From Xylaria sp. FL1777 (Eukaryota; Ascomycota; Sordariomycetes; Xylariales; Xylariaceae), in contig MU400577.1 of the NCBI GenBank assembly GCA_022578965.1, positions 1 through 64,000 on the forward strand: 64,000 bases of DNA. Direction: 5' to 3'. Shown here in pieces: positions 34,933 to 46,906 of the stretch (positions are counted from its first letter, which is position 1; the number at the start of each line of letters is the position of its first letter). The position numbers were made by a program, and so were the translations under genes. The notes below the pieces were generated by a model that worked only from the letters and a program-made list of their open reading frames with translations, made no database searches and was not told where the DNA came from.

Positions 34933-37900
34933 ATGGTACGCGACATTCGCCAGCGGGCTCTCGAGAAAATCGCGGCACTCTCGGCATCGAACTCGACTAC
35001 TTCTTTCGACCGATCCGATCTAGACCGCCTCTGCAGAGCCACATCATCACATGGCAGAGGAAAGGAGGCTGTCAATGGCACAACCAAGAGTACGGCCTCT
35101 TCACTGGGCCAAGTTCCCATGGTAAGTCTAGCATCATGACGGAACCGCAGCCCCGTCTCTCACGCCTTCGCAGACCATCCGTGAATACGAGGTTCTCATC
35201 GCGCTCTGTAAAACTGCGCCTGTGGTTCAGAGCAGCCAAAGTGCCCAGAAGCTCGCCAATCAATTAATCCCCTACATTCTCGAGTCTCACGTTCAGAGCT
35301 TTGTGCCGTCGCCCGGCTTCAACAGAGTCGAGCCATCCCCGAACGAAGCCCTCACCACGAGCCTGACTGCTGCCCTACTGTCTCTTGGGAGCAACCATGA
35401 AGATCTACACGAGACTGTGTCGGACAATATCTGGGCCTTCCTAGCTAGCTTGCGAGCAGCCATACAAAACATATCCCCGCCTAGGCCCGAGGGAGACTCG
35501 GAGCAGAATCTGGAAGATGCGATCCGGACTGCTACTCTATCCATCTCTTTCCTTGGATTCCTAGACGCGGCTTCGGCACAGGCTGACTTCTGGAGGATTG
35601 GCGGTAGACTAGCCCTGATCCAGCGAGTTCGTAACTTGTTGTCGGATTCCTTTCTCACGGCCGTTGATGGCGCCTTCTCTACGATCCGGAACTCTCATTC
35701 TTCAGATCGTCATGTTAAGGAATGGAAAAAATGTCTGCGCCATTATGCCAGCCACGGCCGCCCTCTTGGGCCTATGCTATTGCAGAGGAGCTTCACATGG
35801 CTATTAGTTGCGGCCACCTCCCTACTAGTCGTTGACGCAAAGCATTTGAGGGGCTCCCACATCTTGGACATTCTCATGTCCCCAGATGACCTTTTGAAAC
35901 AAGAGTCCCTTAGTAGCCGAGACGTCGATTTCCGGTCCATCGAAATGTATGCCGGGCTTGCTCAAGCCGAGATGGAACGTCTTGAGGCTAGTGCCGATTT
36001 TCTCGAGCTTGCTTCTGCGTCGCAGCAAAAATTGGCGTATGCTGTGAAAGCTTCAGCCATTATCAGTTACCTGAACTGCTCCGTGCTTAATGAAGACGCA
36101 GCAGATCCGGATCATCTCATGGGCTGGCTCGCAGAGACTCTTGAGTCGGACCAGATTTCTGACAATATTTTAGCGTCTGTTGTTCCGCGGGCTATGGCCA
36201 TTCTAGCTAGATTCCTGCCGGATTACGCGCCAACAGTTATCCGGCTTCTTCCCAGATTTATCCTTCAGACCGCGCCATCAGCAAATACTGTTGGTATGAC
36301 AACAAAATGCCTTGCATTCACTTTGCATACACTTTCTAACGACGCCGTCATATCTACGCTCTATACTTTGGGTAATGTCCTAAGCCCAAGTCCTGAACAT
36401 GGTATGCCTAATGGATCAAATGCAGATCTGGCCGTGGAGAGTACAGGTTCATCGAATATTTACCATGGGAGGCAATCCACTGGCAGCGAAATCTCCCTGA
36501 AAATTCAAAGTGGGGAAGATACGACTACCGTGTACTCTAACATTATCCAGACAATATGTTGCATTGCGAAATTGAGCGAGGACCAAAAGATTACGGCCCT
36601 TGCACAGGCCATGCTCCTACAGAAGCTGACAAAGGTCAATCAATCGGTCGATGCACACATTTTGATAGGAGCCAGCATCCTCTCACTCAACTCGGGACAA
36701 TTGGAATTCCGGTCACTTTTGAGGTTATATTCGAGAACGTGTCATGTAGCTGTGGCCGAGGATGATCAAACGCTTCTTGATGCTGTAAGGTTTGGGTCGT
36801 GTTGCGAATGGTTATAACATACTAACAGTTCCTAGATTATGAAAGCGCGCAACAATATCGCGGCGAATATCAAGCGTGACTCGCCCTTATTCGATATTTT
36901 TCTTGAATATATGCTTGAGGATCTAGTTTCAAAAGGAGACATCCATCAATCTAATCACATGAAAGAGTCAGATATTGAATTTGCCGCGCAAGAGATTGCC
37001 CAGCTTCTTCAACCACTAGCTACGTTAATGGCAGCCAATGACTTCGCTGCCAACATGTCTAGCCAAGATGATGATGACTTTGCTCTAATACGCGATGCAT
37101 GGTTTAACATCGTAGCCCATGGCTTCACCCCTACAACTGAAAGGGGTAAGAAGTACATCAACGAACTAAGGCACATGGCGATACACTCACCTCCACTTGT
37201 TGCAGAACAACGTGGAGAACAGATTGAAAGCGACATTGAACTCAACACTGTTCTCCGTCGGGCTAATACATCGGACCGAGAAGCCAAGCAAAAGAAATCG
37301 TTGGCTAGTCTTATACCTTCAAAGGCGTCCCACATCAAAAGTTTAAGCTATAGGAAAGTGATATTCCTTCAGGCCGCCTACTTAGTAGAGAGCCTACGAG
37401 CCGATTCTGGCGATTGTACCAAGGCACTCTCTTACTTCCTGGAACCAAGCATGCGGAAAGATGATGTCCGCAATGTAATGGAGGGTATCGCATCGGCTGT
37501 GGTCGAAAAGTATCTGAATAAAACTCTTGATGCAAAGCTTTCGACTTTTTCTGCGCATTACGCCGCATCCCAGCTCGCAACAATTCTTTGCGGCTGTTGC
37601 CATCGCATCCAGCGTGTTCAGCAAGCGGCTCTGTCTTGTGCAGATAAAATCATCCGCGAAGTTCCTTCTTCGCTCTGTCAAAAGTCGTCACTATTCGCAC
37701 TTTTAGAGCTTCTATCTCTCATGTGGCTGAGCTGTTTCCAAGCTGAAACAGATTTGTACGATCCGCAGTCAGTTTTCACATCAAAACTGGGACACGTTAC
37801 AGTTGAGCTGTCGGACGATTACACTTTTAGGAAGACAACCCTTAACAATCTTTATAAGCAAGCAAAGTCTTGGGTGTCTCTAGCAATCAGCCTCGCACCC

Positions 37901-40900
37901 ACTGACGTGAAAGGTCTCCTTCAGACGTATTTATCGGAGTTTGATGATGAAGGCGCATACGGACACATGTCGCTTGGTCGCTCATTTGCGGTAGAAATGG
38001 GGGCCGCTATCCCAGCAACGGACCAGAGATTGACATCATTGGACCGAATTGGCGAAACCAGTATTAACACAGCTTCCGACTTCATTGCCCAATATACCAC
38101 TCGCCAGGAGTATAGGTATGGAGAGACATTGCCTACCCACGGGGTGGATTTGCTTAATGTTATGCCAATGGTTCGAAGGAACTCTTTCGTAAAGTCCGCG
38201 CCTTCAGATCGTGCCGATGCTGTTGCAGCTCTTGCTCATGTAGCATCTCGTTTGACTGGGAAAAAGGTCACACCTTTGCAAGATGTTAGAGATATTCTCC
38301 GGCGTGCTGCTGCATTGCTATGCCGCAGCCAGAAAGACGAGAGTGCGATTGTACATTATCTGGTCACCATTCCATTCCATATTTTCAGCAAAGAATCGAT
38401 CAAATTCGGGGTTTCCCTCTGGCTTGGAGTAATACACGAAAACCCTAGGATGGAACCACGATTGCTGAGCGAAATTGCTCAACAGTGGGAGGTTACAATT
38501 CAAAAGAAACTGGGCCTTTTCAATCCAAGTTTTATGTAGGGATATGCAGCTCTACCTGGTCGCTTGAGTATACTAACGCAATTCAATTAGGCATCCAGAT
38601 CCATTATTTCTAAAGGAAGAATTTGCCCCGAGCGATAACGGGGCTCTCACCAAGCAGAGGCAACAGATACATAACCTTCTAGCTCCCCACACCCACCTGA
38701 TGCAGTTCTTTAGTAGTCATTTCAATGCTACTCGTCTAGGTAGCTCTGATACTCAGAGAATATTCCTTCGGCTTCTCGACTTAACACTAGACGCTTTGAC
38801 ATCTTCCATCTCCCACCCTATGGCCAGAGAGATTCGGTTGAGGATAGTACTGTTCAGTTTGAAAGTCTTGCGAGTGAGCGAAACCGCTGGCGTAGCGGCT
38901 CAATGGCGTCTAAAAGACAAGATTTTGTCGGCGGGATTGAGTTGGTTCAAGTTCGCGCCAAAATGGTCTTTTGGTAGCAATTTGTTGCAATTGAAAACAG
39001 AGGTGAAGCTCATCAACGATATTAAGAATGGGCTTAAGGCCGTATCACACATTACTCCTACACATCCTGTAGGAGGTCTCGTGTCCGTTGTCCAAAAGGA
39101 GTCGCTCTTCGACATTCTTTTAGAGAGCGAACAAGCAAGGCTTAATGTTTGGATCTATCCGCTTAATGAGGGACATTTACTACGGCCAGAAATAATGACA
39201 AGTCATGGTAAAGCCACGCTGGAGGTAAGTTTCCATGTTGATCCACGGCCCGGCCTCAGCTAATTTTTTAGGCTGCTTTAAAACCACTGATACGCGTTGC
39301 CTGGACTGAGAGCCCATCGCTGGCTATTGAGCTTGTCAGCAGGTTTAATATGCTTAGTGTGTACCAGGAGGTTCGTTGGTTGTTATTGAACTTTCCTGCT
39401 AAAGCACTATGTGATGCTGAGGCGCTCTCCATATTGTTTGGCGGCGAACTTCCTCAGGATGTTCGATTCCAGCTCAAAGTAGGTTTCTCAATCTTCGTCC
39501 ATAGTACTGTACTAACAAATTCAGTACCTTCTATACTGGACACCAGTCAATCCTGTTACCGCTACCACTTATTTCTTGCCAGCTTATAAGAATCACCCGT
39601 TTCTCATTCAATATGCTATGAGGGCCTTGGAGTATCATCCTATTGATGTAACTTTCTTCTACGTCCCCCAAATTGTCCAGAGCCTTCGCTTCGATGCTTT
39701 AGGATACGTGGAGCGTTATATCATCGAGACGGCACAGTTCTCTCAGCTATTTGCACATCAAATCATATGGAACATGAAGGCCAACTCTTACAAAGACGAT
39801 GATGCTACTATTGTAAGTTGATTTGAATGAAGTTGCCGTATCTAATATTAACGTGCGTTAGCCTGATGCCATCAAGCCTGCCCTTGACGACGTGATGACG
39901 AAATTAGTTGACAGCTTCTCTGGAGAAGATAAAAGCTTCTACCAGAGAGAGTTTGCCTTCTTCGATGAAGTTACCGGTATCTCTGGGAAGTTGAAGCCTC
40001 TGATCAAGCGCGATAAGCCGGAAAAGAAACAGAAGATCGAAGAGGAGCTCCGCAAGATCCAAGTCGCTGTAGGCGTCTATTTGCCCAGTAACCCCGATGG
40101 TGTGGTTATCGGTATTGACCGGAAATCTGGTAAACCTCTCCAATCTCATGCGAAGGCGCCTTTTATGGCTACCTTCCGTATCCAAAAGACCATCGGAGCC
40201 GCGGAAGAATCTGAAGATGTCCCTCCGGAAGTAGGTAAGAAGACCGAAATACAACATCAGAAGACAATTGAGGTCTGGCAAAGTGCCATCTTCAAGGTCG
40301 GCGACGATTGTCGTCAAGATGTCCTGGCTCTGCAAATGATTGCCGCTTTCCGAGGCATATTCCACAATGTTGGACTTGATGTGTTTGTTTTCCCATACCG
40401 TGTTACAGCTACTGCACCAGGCTGTGGTGTCATTGATGTCCTGCCAAATTCGATCTCCCGAGACATGCTGGGACGCGAAGCTGTCAACGGCCTCTACGAC
40501 TATTTCATCAGCAAGTACGGGAATGAGGATTCACTTCGTTTTCAACATGCACGTAGCAACTTCGTCAAGAGCATGGCCGCCTACAGCATTATATCATTTC
40601 TCCTGCAATTTAAGGATCGTCATAATGGCAACATCATGATAGACGACGCAGGCCATATTCTCCACATTGATTTTGGCTTCTGTTTCGACATTGCTCCCGG
40701 TGGCGTGAAGTTTGAGCGCGCACCCTTTAAGCTTACGAACGAAATGATTCTAGTCATGGGGGGCAACATCGAACACCAAGCCTTTAAGTCGTTTGAGGAG
40801 CTCTGCGTCAAGGCCTTCCTTGCCTGCCGACCTTACGCCGAGAAGCTTAGCCAAATTGTTCTTCTGATGATGGAAAGTGGTCTTCCATGCTTCAAGCCTG

Positions 40901-41055
40901 AAAGCGTTAAGCACTTCAAGGAGCGATTTGTCCTCGAGAAGAACGAACGGGAAGCGGCCGAGTTTGTGAAGGACCTCGTCAAGAAGAGTGCTGGAAGCTA
41001 CAGCACGATGGTCTATGACCAGTTCCAGTTGATGACCAATGGCATTCCTTACTAA
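34933..41055 (+). CDS. STT4: Phosphatidylinositol 4-kinase alpha (Stt4)
   Basis: Seven exons (34933-35121, 35174-36784, 36836-38535, 38591-39224, 39272-39478, 39525-39812, 39862-41055) encode 1,940 residues, the usual size of fungal Stt4. Introns are 46-55 bases with CTAAC-type branch sites (near 36821, 38571 and 39510). The long N-terminal part is helical; the PI-kinase accessory region precedes the kinase. In exon 7, GDDCRQDVLALQM, FKDRHNGNIM (catalytic loop), HILHIDFGF (DFG) and the C-terminal DQFQLMTNGIPY place the lipid kinase domain at about 1,650-1,935. Stt4 makes PI4P at the plasma membrane for phosphoinositide signalling, cell-wall integrity and lipid transport. It is intact in frame throughout. 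Confidence 0.97.
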
Positions 41056-42046
41056 AAGTAAAGTATGAATTTCGAGATGACATGTGGTAGATTTGGACAA
41101 TTTTAGTTGACGGTATCGATCAGGCCTTATATATATTTCATTTTGACTTCACTTGTAACCTCTGTTATGGTGCTATTAAAAGAGAATTAATTCCCTATTA
41201 ATCAATTTCTTAATGAAAGACAAGTTTATTATTCTACAATATTAAATTCATTAACTCCAAGATGCAGATGTACATTTACAGATGCGTGCCTAGCTATTCT
41301 CCTTAGATTGCTCTATTGACTCAGCAGCATGCTCCTCACTTCAGCCTATCGCATAGAGAACATTAACTAGCTTAGTAATCAAAGACACTGGGCTTCAAAT
41401 AAGCTCAAATCAAGAAAGGTCTGGTTGAGGACTAGGTTCATGTCTCAGGCTCAGTCTGAAGTTCAGCCTGAGTTTGAGTCTGGGTCTCGTCAGTCGTGGG
41501 AGTTGGAGCAGGACACTGACCTGCCGGCAAAGTCGGGGCTTGAGATCCGGGCGCATCTCGTCGGCATTGATGTGGCGAAGGACAAGGGCAGAGTTGTGGG
41601 GTTTGCTGACATTTGGCGCCGCCTGAGAGGTCATAACCGCTTCGCATGTTGGTCTATTGAACTGGTTCGTTGGGGTGTAAGGAGTTTGTAAGGAGTGTGT
41701 AGGGAGTGTGTAGGGAGCGTGTAGGGAGTGTGTAGATAGATGAGCTGTACCCAAAGGAAATGCTTCTCAGTTACTCCTTGCTCGCGAGGTTTGAGTTATG
41801 CTGGGCTCGATGTTGAACGGGGGATTTCCTGGGCTTATATGCCAAAATGGTCGGTCTACTATATGACATCGCGTTTTTGTTCACATCAAAGTCATTTAGT
41901 GAGAGAGGTAGGTAAGAGTCATAATGGCAGATTTCGTATTAGCAAACCGATAATCGCTTTACATAAGGAGCGGCATTTCAGATACAGGGCTCATGCAGGG
42001 GGTGTCCCTGGCCTTTATTGAGCAATAACAATAGTCAATGTTGGAA
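41056..42046. other. Intergenic stretch between convergent STT4 and protease-like genes
   Basis: Contains STT4's A/T-rich 3' end, then a region with GTCTGAGTT-like imperfect repeats (41440-41490) and a tandem GTGTGTAGGGA array (41674-41735). Long frames on both strands here come from the repeats and are not genes. Confidence 0.55.
41674..41735. repeat. Tandem GTGTGTAGGGA repeat
   Basis: About five imperfect 11-12-base units (GTAAGGAGTTT, GTAAGGAGTGT, GTAGGGAGTGT, GTAGGGAGCGT, GTAGGGAGTGT). Confidence 0.85.
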
Positions 42047-44791
42047 TTACCAGAAGTCGGGACTGAAACCATCCTTGGTCTTTATCTCTCCGTGTGCGCC
42101 ATTATCCTCCTCTCTCCTGACAGCCCTGTCAGTCATTTTACTGTCTTCGTCTTCGTCCTCTTCTAGCACCCTGTCGATGCCCCTCATGGTGCCCGAAAAC
42201 GAGGAGCTGGGAAAAGTCGAAGATGAGCCGGGTCCCTGGGGCCGGCGCCAGTGTATTCTTCTACTCGGAGGTTTCACTAGCTTGTCGGTGAATACTAGTG
42301 GGCCCGGCGTCGGTTTCTGGGACGGGAACGGCGGGATGTCCATGAGAGGGGTCTCGTTCGGCTCTGGCTTCGGCTCCTTCTTCGCTTCGATCACGATGGG
42401 GGCAGCCGGCGAATCTTCAATATTCTGGAGAACACCCCGCATTTCGGAAGCAAGGACCCGTAGCCCCAGATGATCGTCATTACGAAGTTCAAGTTCGACC
42501 GTCTCTGCCGCATATTTGATGAATCTTTTCAATCTGTTATTTTCCTGGATTAGTGCCTCATTCGCGTCGACTTGTGTCCGCCACATGGTTCGCATTTCTT
42601 CGGTGACGGTGCGGTTGGTCTCTAGCTCAGTCTTCAGAGCCTCAAGCTTCCTCAGCGATGTAGGATCGGAAAGGCTCGGCAGCTCAAGACTTCCTTCTCG
42701 AGAGAACTCGGATGCTATAGTGGTCTGAGAAGGTGGTGGTTCGGGAGAACTTGATTGTCGCTGTGTCTGCGCCAGGTCTTGCCAGGAGCCTAGGTGCAAG
42801 GTGTTGTAGGCATCGTGTTGTAATCGTGTGGCATTCTTCATAGAAACATCCAGGCCATAATTCTTGTCACCTGTTATGTATTTTTGTAGACGCTTGTCAT
42901 AGTCTTGTATGATTTCCCATGCCCTCTTGGGTTTCCTTCGCACCTTCGCCTTCGCTACTTGATCTTGAAGAATATCACCCCTGCTTACGAAACTACTCAC
43001 CGAGTCTGCGTTGCCTCGAGGCAGACTTTCTTGTGCCTGTGGAGTATTTGGCTTGCGTTCATACAACGACGTTGTCGTTGAGAATGATACAGTAGATGGC
43101 GACCCCCGGTCCATACGTGGGCTGAATATACTTGGAGGCAAACTACTTGCAACAGTCATTGCATCGTCATCCTGCATGTTCGGAGGAAGATCACACAAAG
43201 GTAGGCCTCCATCAGGGTTCGTAATTCTGCTATTATCTCCATTGTCATCCAGCCCCCGCCGTGACTGGTCACGGTTTATTTCTGACATGTCGAAAAGGAG
43301 TGGCTCGTCCTCCATCTCCTCCGACACACTGTCGATCAAAGTTAATGCTGCAGATACTCGCCTGTGCAGAAGCACAAACATTGACTGTAGGACCGGCATA
43401 ATAGGAAGCAGCAGACATGATCCGGACTTGGGGTTCCCGGCGACGACGAAGCCGACAACCTCTCCCTGGCTATCGAACGCCCAACTACCACTATCACCCG
43501 GACGGAGTGAAGTGCTTAGCTGTACACTGTGGAGCTCTAGGAAATTGCTTGTCCCTGGAAACCGAGTGTAGAACGGCGTCCCCGAGCGCTGGCCACTAAT
43601 TTCTGGATGGTGTGTGGTCTTTACCACAACAGGCGTGTTGGTTAGATTATCTTTAGCGTGACGGTGTCTCATCCACATATGTGGAAGTGAATATGCGAAA
43701 GAGGTGAACATCTTATATCGATCTGGCTTGAGTTTAACTACGGCAATATCAAGCTCGTTGTCAACGCTGACAACCGAGCCAACTCGCTCACAAATCTGAG
43801 GTAAGTCGTCGTCAATATCCAAGGTATCGGCGACGCAGTCGTCCTCGTAGATAACAGACGGCGCACTGGTAACGCGGGTTTGGATGCTCGTATCAGACGA
43901 TCGTTGCGAGTTATGGCGTTTAAGGAGGCTCCCCTCAGAATCGGAAAGCTCAGAAGGGGTCTTGCTCCCCGGGCTTGTGATAGCCGTTAGGGTCTTGGTG
44001 TCTCCCTCGTCGTCTTCGTCGTCCCAGTCATCCATGCCCGTGATCTCACAATCATCGGATTGGCTTGATTCACTTCGAGTCTCCCATTCGTCTAGGTTTG
44101 TAACCAAACTGCGAATTAGACAGATAGCATGGGCCATTGTAAGAGCGTAGATTTCATTCTCGAATTCAAATAATCCACCACAAGTGGCAGAGGCGAAATT
44201 ATGCGAATGCGAATGTGAATGCGGTGATGTGTGGAAGAATAGTCGAGTGGCCTTCGTAGGGCTTGGGAACTCGAAGGCGCATACCTCCGCTGACAGCAGA
44301 CTCAGAACTTCTTCTCCAGGGTCGCCCTCATCATCGTCTATGTATTGGAGATCTTCATAATCCTCTATGGATTCTAGAATAGATGCTGATGGCTCAGTAT
44401 CGACTCCAAGCTGTCGGAGGTCCTCAAACTCAGCTGCAACAGAACAATGCCCTAGTTCGAAGCCAGGATACATGGTTAAGATATTCTTTGCCTTGACCAT
44501 CTGGAACGCTGCCTTTCTGCGTGCTTTATCATCTGAGACTATCATAATAGTGGGTTTAGTCTTCTCTGGCAATTTCCCAACCATAAACAAGGAAAAGCCA
44601 ACGAAGGAGTTCGATTCTGGGAGACATTGTTCTAGGCATTCCTTTATCTTTCCTGCGATCTCATTTGTGAAGGTATCTCTGACAGGGCCCTGTGCTTCCC
44701 AACAGGGATACTTGCGAACTAGAAGTCCCTGATACGGACCCGTTGAGGAACTGGCATATGGATATGTTTGAGGTCGAAGGAGGTTCGGCAT
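42047..44791 (-). CDS. Trypsin-fold serine protease-like protein with coiled-coil tail
   Basis: An intronless gene of 914 residues from ATG 44791. An N-terminal region (about 1-150) has conserved-looking blocks (SNSFVGFSLFMVGKLPE, TIMIVSDDKARRKAAF) of no family I can name. The middle has the marks of a chymotrypsin-fold protease: CGGLFEFENEIYALTMAHAI with His221, a long acidic low-complexity insert (about 240-330), DNELDIAVVKL with Asp348, and RPGDSGSWAF with Ser434, followed by GEVVGFVVAG. The triad order His-Asp-Ser is complete. Residues about 470-730 are Ser/Pro-rich, and about 740-830 look like a coiled coil (LRKLEALKTELETNRTVTEE). There is no signal peptide, so it is probably intracellular. 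Head to head with the membrane protein at 45190. Substrate unknown. Confidence 0.85.
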   Translation of the reverse strand: MPNLLRPQTYPYASSSTGPYQGLLVRKYPCWEAQGPVRDTFTNEIAGKIKECLEQCLPESNSFVGFSLFMVGKLPEKTKPTIMIVSDDKARRKAAFQMVKAKNILTMYPGFELGHCSVAAEFEDLRQLGVDTEPSASILESIEDYEDLQYIDDDEGDPGEEVLSLLSAEVCAFEFPSPTKATRLFFHTSPHSHSHSHNFASATCGGLFEFENEIYALTMAHAICLIRSLVTNLDEWETRSESSQSDDCEITGMDDWDDEDDEGDTKTLTAITSPGSKTPSELSDSEGSLLKRHNSQRSSDTSIQTRVTSAPSVIYEDDCVADTLDIDDDLPQICERVGSVVSVDNELDIAVVKLKPDRYKMFTSFAYSLPHMWMRHRHAKDNLTNTPVVVKTTHHPEISGQRSGTPFYTRFPGTSNFLELHSVQLSTSLRPGDSGSWAFDSQGEVVGFVVAGNPKSGSCLLLPIMPVLQSMFVLLHRRVSAALTLIDSVSEEMEDEPLLFDMSEINRDQSRRGLDDNGDNSRITNPDGGLPLCDLPPNMQDDDAMTVASSLPPSIFSPRMDRGSPSTVSFSTTTSLYERKPNTPQAQESLPRGNADSVSSFVSRGDILQDQVAKAKVRRKPKRAWEIIQDYDKRLQKYITGDKNYGLDVSMKNATRLQHDAYNTLHLGSWQDLAQTQRQSSSPEPPPSQTTIASEFSREGSLELPSLSDPTSLRKLEALKTELETNRTVTEEMRTMWRTQVDANEALIQENNRLKRFIKYAAETVELELRNDDHLGLRVLASEMRGVLQNIEDSPAAPIVIEAKKEPKPEPNETPLMDIPPFPSQKPTPGPLVFTDKLVKPPSRRIHWRRPQGPGSSSTFPSSSFSGTMRGIDRVLEEDEDEDSKMTDRAVRREEDNGAHGEIKTKDGFSPDFW

Positions 44792-45189
44792 CGTGAATGA
44801 GTCAAGCCATCCTCATCGAAACGGCCTCAAATATACGTTTTACTCGCTCTAGGTAGGTTATTATAGCGAAGAGATGGGGGATTACAATTCCAACCCGTTG
44901 AAGAGAATCCCCCACCTTTCCATTTTCAGCCTGCTGACCTTTATGGACAGGCAGTGTAAGTAAGATGCAGGGTGATTGGGGCTGAGATGCTGAGGCGCCT
45001 AATCCATGCGACATGTCATCTGACTGCGCCACCCATCGGATGTTGCTGCAAATCGTTCCTAATCGAGAGCACAAGGCTCTCTTATTGATGGTCATCCTGC
45101 TAAGCATCTTCGAGATGCTCTGCTCAGACCTTCGTACTAATGACAATCGTGCCTCCATTTGACTGTTAGAGATATAGCCTCATATCAAC
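44792..45189. promoter_or_regulatory. Bidirectional promoter region
   Basis: 398 bases separate the start codons of the protease-like gene (minus) and the membrane-protein gene (plus). A 118-codon minus-strand frame fills most of it but has no recognisable content. No TATA box is evident. Confidence 0.5.
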
Positions 45190-46392
45190 ATGAATACACA
45201 ACTAGTCATTCCTTTAACAGGCCCAATTGATCCCGATACGAGAGACGAACTTCTTTTGAGGTTATGGGGTTCTGCGAATCCAACTCGGGAAGATCTTCGC
45301 TGTATGCACTTTTACTTCAACTGGTATGTAGGAGATAACCATGTTAAGTGACACTCATCATTCAGGGGAATCTAATTGCCTTGCAGTGAGTAGTCTCTTT
45401 CTAAACATATCCAGATCTGATTTGAGCTCGCCCTTGGAGCAACCCCAGGGTTTAAGCCACACGATTAATAATTCCTAGACTACGCTTCTCAATGCCAGAA
45501 GTTTCTCTTAGACGGAGGTCGACATGTGTCTGTATCGACGCATGCCGATGTGGTCGAGATCGTATCTAAAATCCAACAGGACAAGGAGCGAGCCAACCTC
45601 CATCAAGATGTCTCGCAGCAACTCGGGGGCGGGGTACCCAGCGTGAATAACAGCATAGACGGGTCCCTGAACCTGTGTTCAAGGTTATTAATCATGATGA
45701 GCATCGGCGAGCCCCCACTGGGAATAGACGGACCAAACACTATTCGATGGGACACAGGCAGCTTGAGAGGCTTCACGGAGCAGTACTTCGAGCCGGGGAG
45801 TAGGGTGAGATTACAGCCAGACAAGCCTCAGATCGGCAGGATATTCACAGCGCTTAATCTGAAGAAGATAGGCGGCATGCGAATCGAGTGGACGAGCAAT
45901 CTGGCAGATCACCTGCGGCTCGTAGACGACGACAAGACCGTCTCGATCTTTGACTGCGTGGCCTTCCTGAAGTTCCAAAGGAAAGTCCAGCGGCAGATGT
46001 TTCCCCCAGGCTTCGTCGACGAGACTCTTCGGACCCTCGCACTCCTCATCCCGCAGAACGACAACAAGACCCAGGAGTGGATCGAATCGCAGATAGAGGC
46101 CCACGATTTGGACCCCTTGTTAACCGAGTGCGGGAGTCTGGCGACGCAGGAGAGGCGGTTTGAGAACTTCAATTACTGGAACAACCGACTGGTGATTCTG
46201 AAGCAGGCCCTCGACGAGTCCCGGCCACAGACCCTGTCTCAGTGGTGGTTCGACCGCCGAAACGGCGTCCAATGGTATACCTTCTGGGTTGCGATCCTCG
46301 TGTTTCTCGTCACGATTCTCTTCGGGCTCATTCAAAGCCTCGAGGGCGCTCTCCAAGTTTATCTCTCGTGGAAGGCACTCCAGCAAGGATAG
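45190..46392 (+). CDS. Membrane-anchored fungal protein, exon junctions unresolved
   Basis: The first exon from ATG 45190 reads to ...HFYFNW. A short block at about 45366-45386 reads GNLIALQ. The main exon from about 45479 (YASQCQKFLLDGGRHVSV) runs to the stop at 46392. These follow the order of an uncharacterised fungal family I recall (FNW-x-GNL...ALQ, then LLDGG). The C-terminus, QWWFDRRNGVQWYTFWV then AILVFLVTILFGLIQ, is one transmembrane helix, leaving the bulk on one side of a membrane. With GT-AG introns I could not join the three pieces in frame: GTATGT after AACTG leads to a stop in the next block, and the last acceptor is in the wrong phase. Frameshift allele, unusual splicing or sequence error are all possible. 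Function unknown. Confidence 0.6.
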
Positions 46393-46906
46393 GACGAAAC
46401 GTGTTTGTTTGCTTGCTTGTTTGTTCATTCTTCCCTCGCACTGTTAACGAAATCCAGCCGTGACATTGGATCACCTTAACGAGCGGCTGCGAGGTGCCCA
46501 CAAGACCTTCAATGAGAATTCTAACACCTAGAGTTAACTATGGCGCCAAGACTCGCCAGATAACGAAATGATGCCCTATATGACTATTTTGGATTCATAC
46601 AGCTGAGCTGACCCTTCGACTAAAATCAGCGTCAGCCGGGCCAGAAAAGCTTGACGTGGACCGCTCATCTATATGGATAATTGTCACCAGTACGGACTCG
46701 CTATACAAACTTTTATGTATTTACAGTTCGACAGTTCGCGGCACTCGCCAATAGTTGCGCGTTACGCGCCGAGGACCCCATTTTCAGCAACTTTTTCTTT
46801 TTTTCTTCTTCTACGTCCAGCAACAGCTTTGAGGCTGGTCTACGTATACCGTCTCCCGCATAACCACAGGAGAGAGCGTGCCGGAAGGGCTAGCATCACC
46901 GCCACT
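46393..46906. other. Intergenic between convergent membrane-protein and CDF genes
   Basis: 514 bases containing both 3' ends, with a TTGCTTGTTTG-like short repeat just after 46400 and T-rich tracts near 46795-46810. Nothing else seen. Confidence 0.55.

Noticed and set aside
41410..41754. Overlapping frames on both strands (114 and 88 codons)
   Set aside because: Both are generated by the GTGTGTAGGGA tandem array and Glu/Ser-rich imperfect repeats. They have no domain and no promoter.
42018..44732. Several plus-strand frames of 70-186 codons
   Set aside because: They lie on the opposite strand of the intronless 914-residue protease-like gene, whose frame has recognisable motifs. They are shadows.
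44802..45158. 118-codon minus-strand frame in the bidirectional promoter
   Set aside because: No recognisable content, lies between two head-to-head genes and partly covers one promoter. It is more likely leader DNA.
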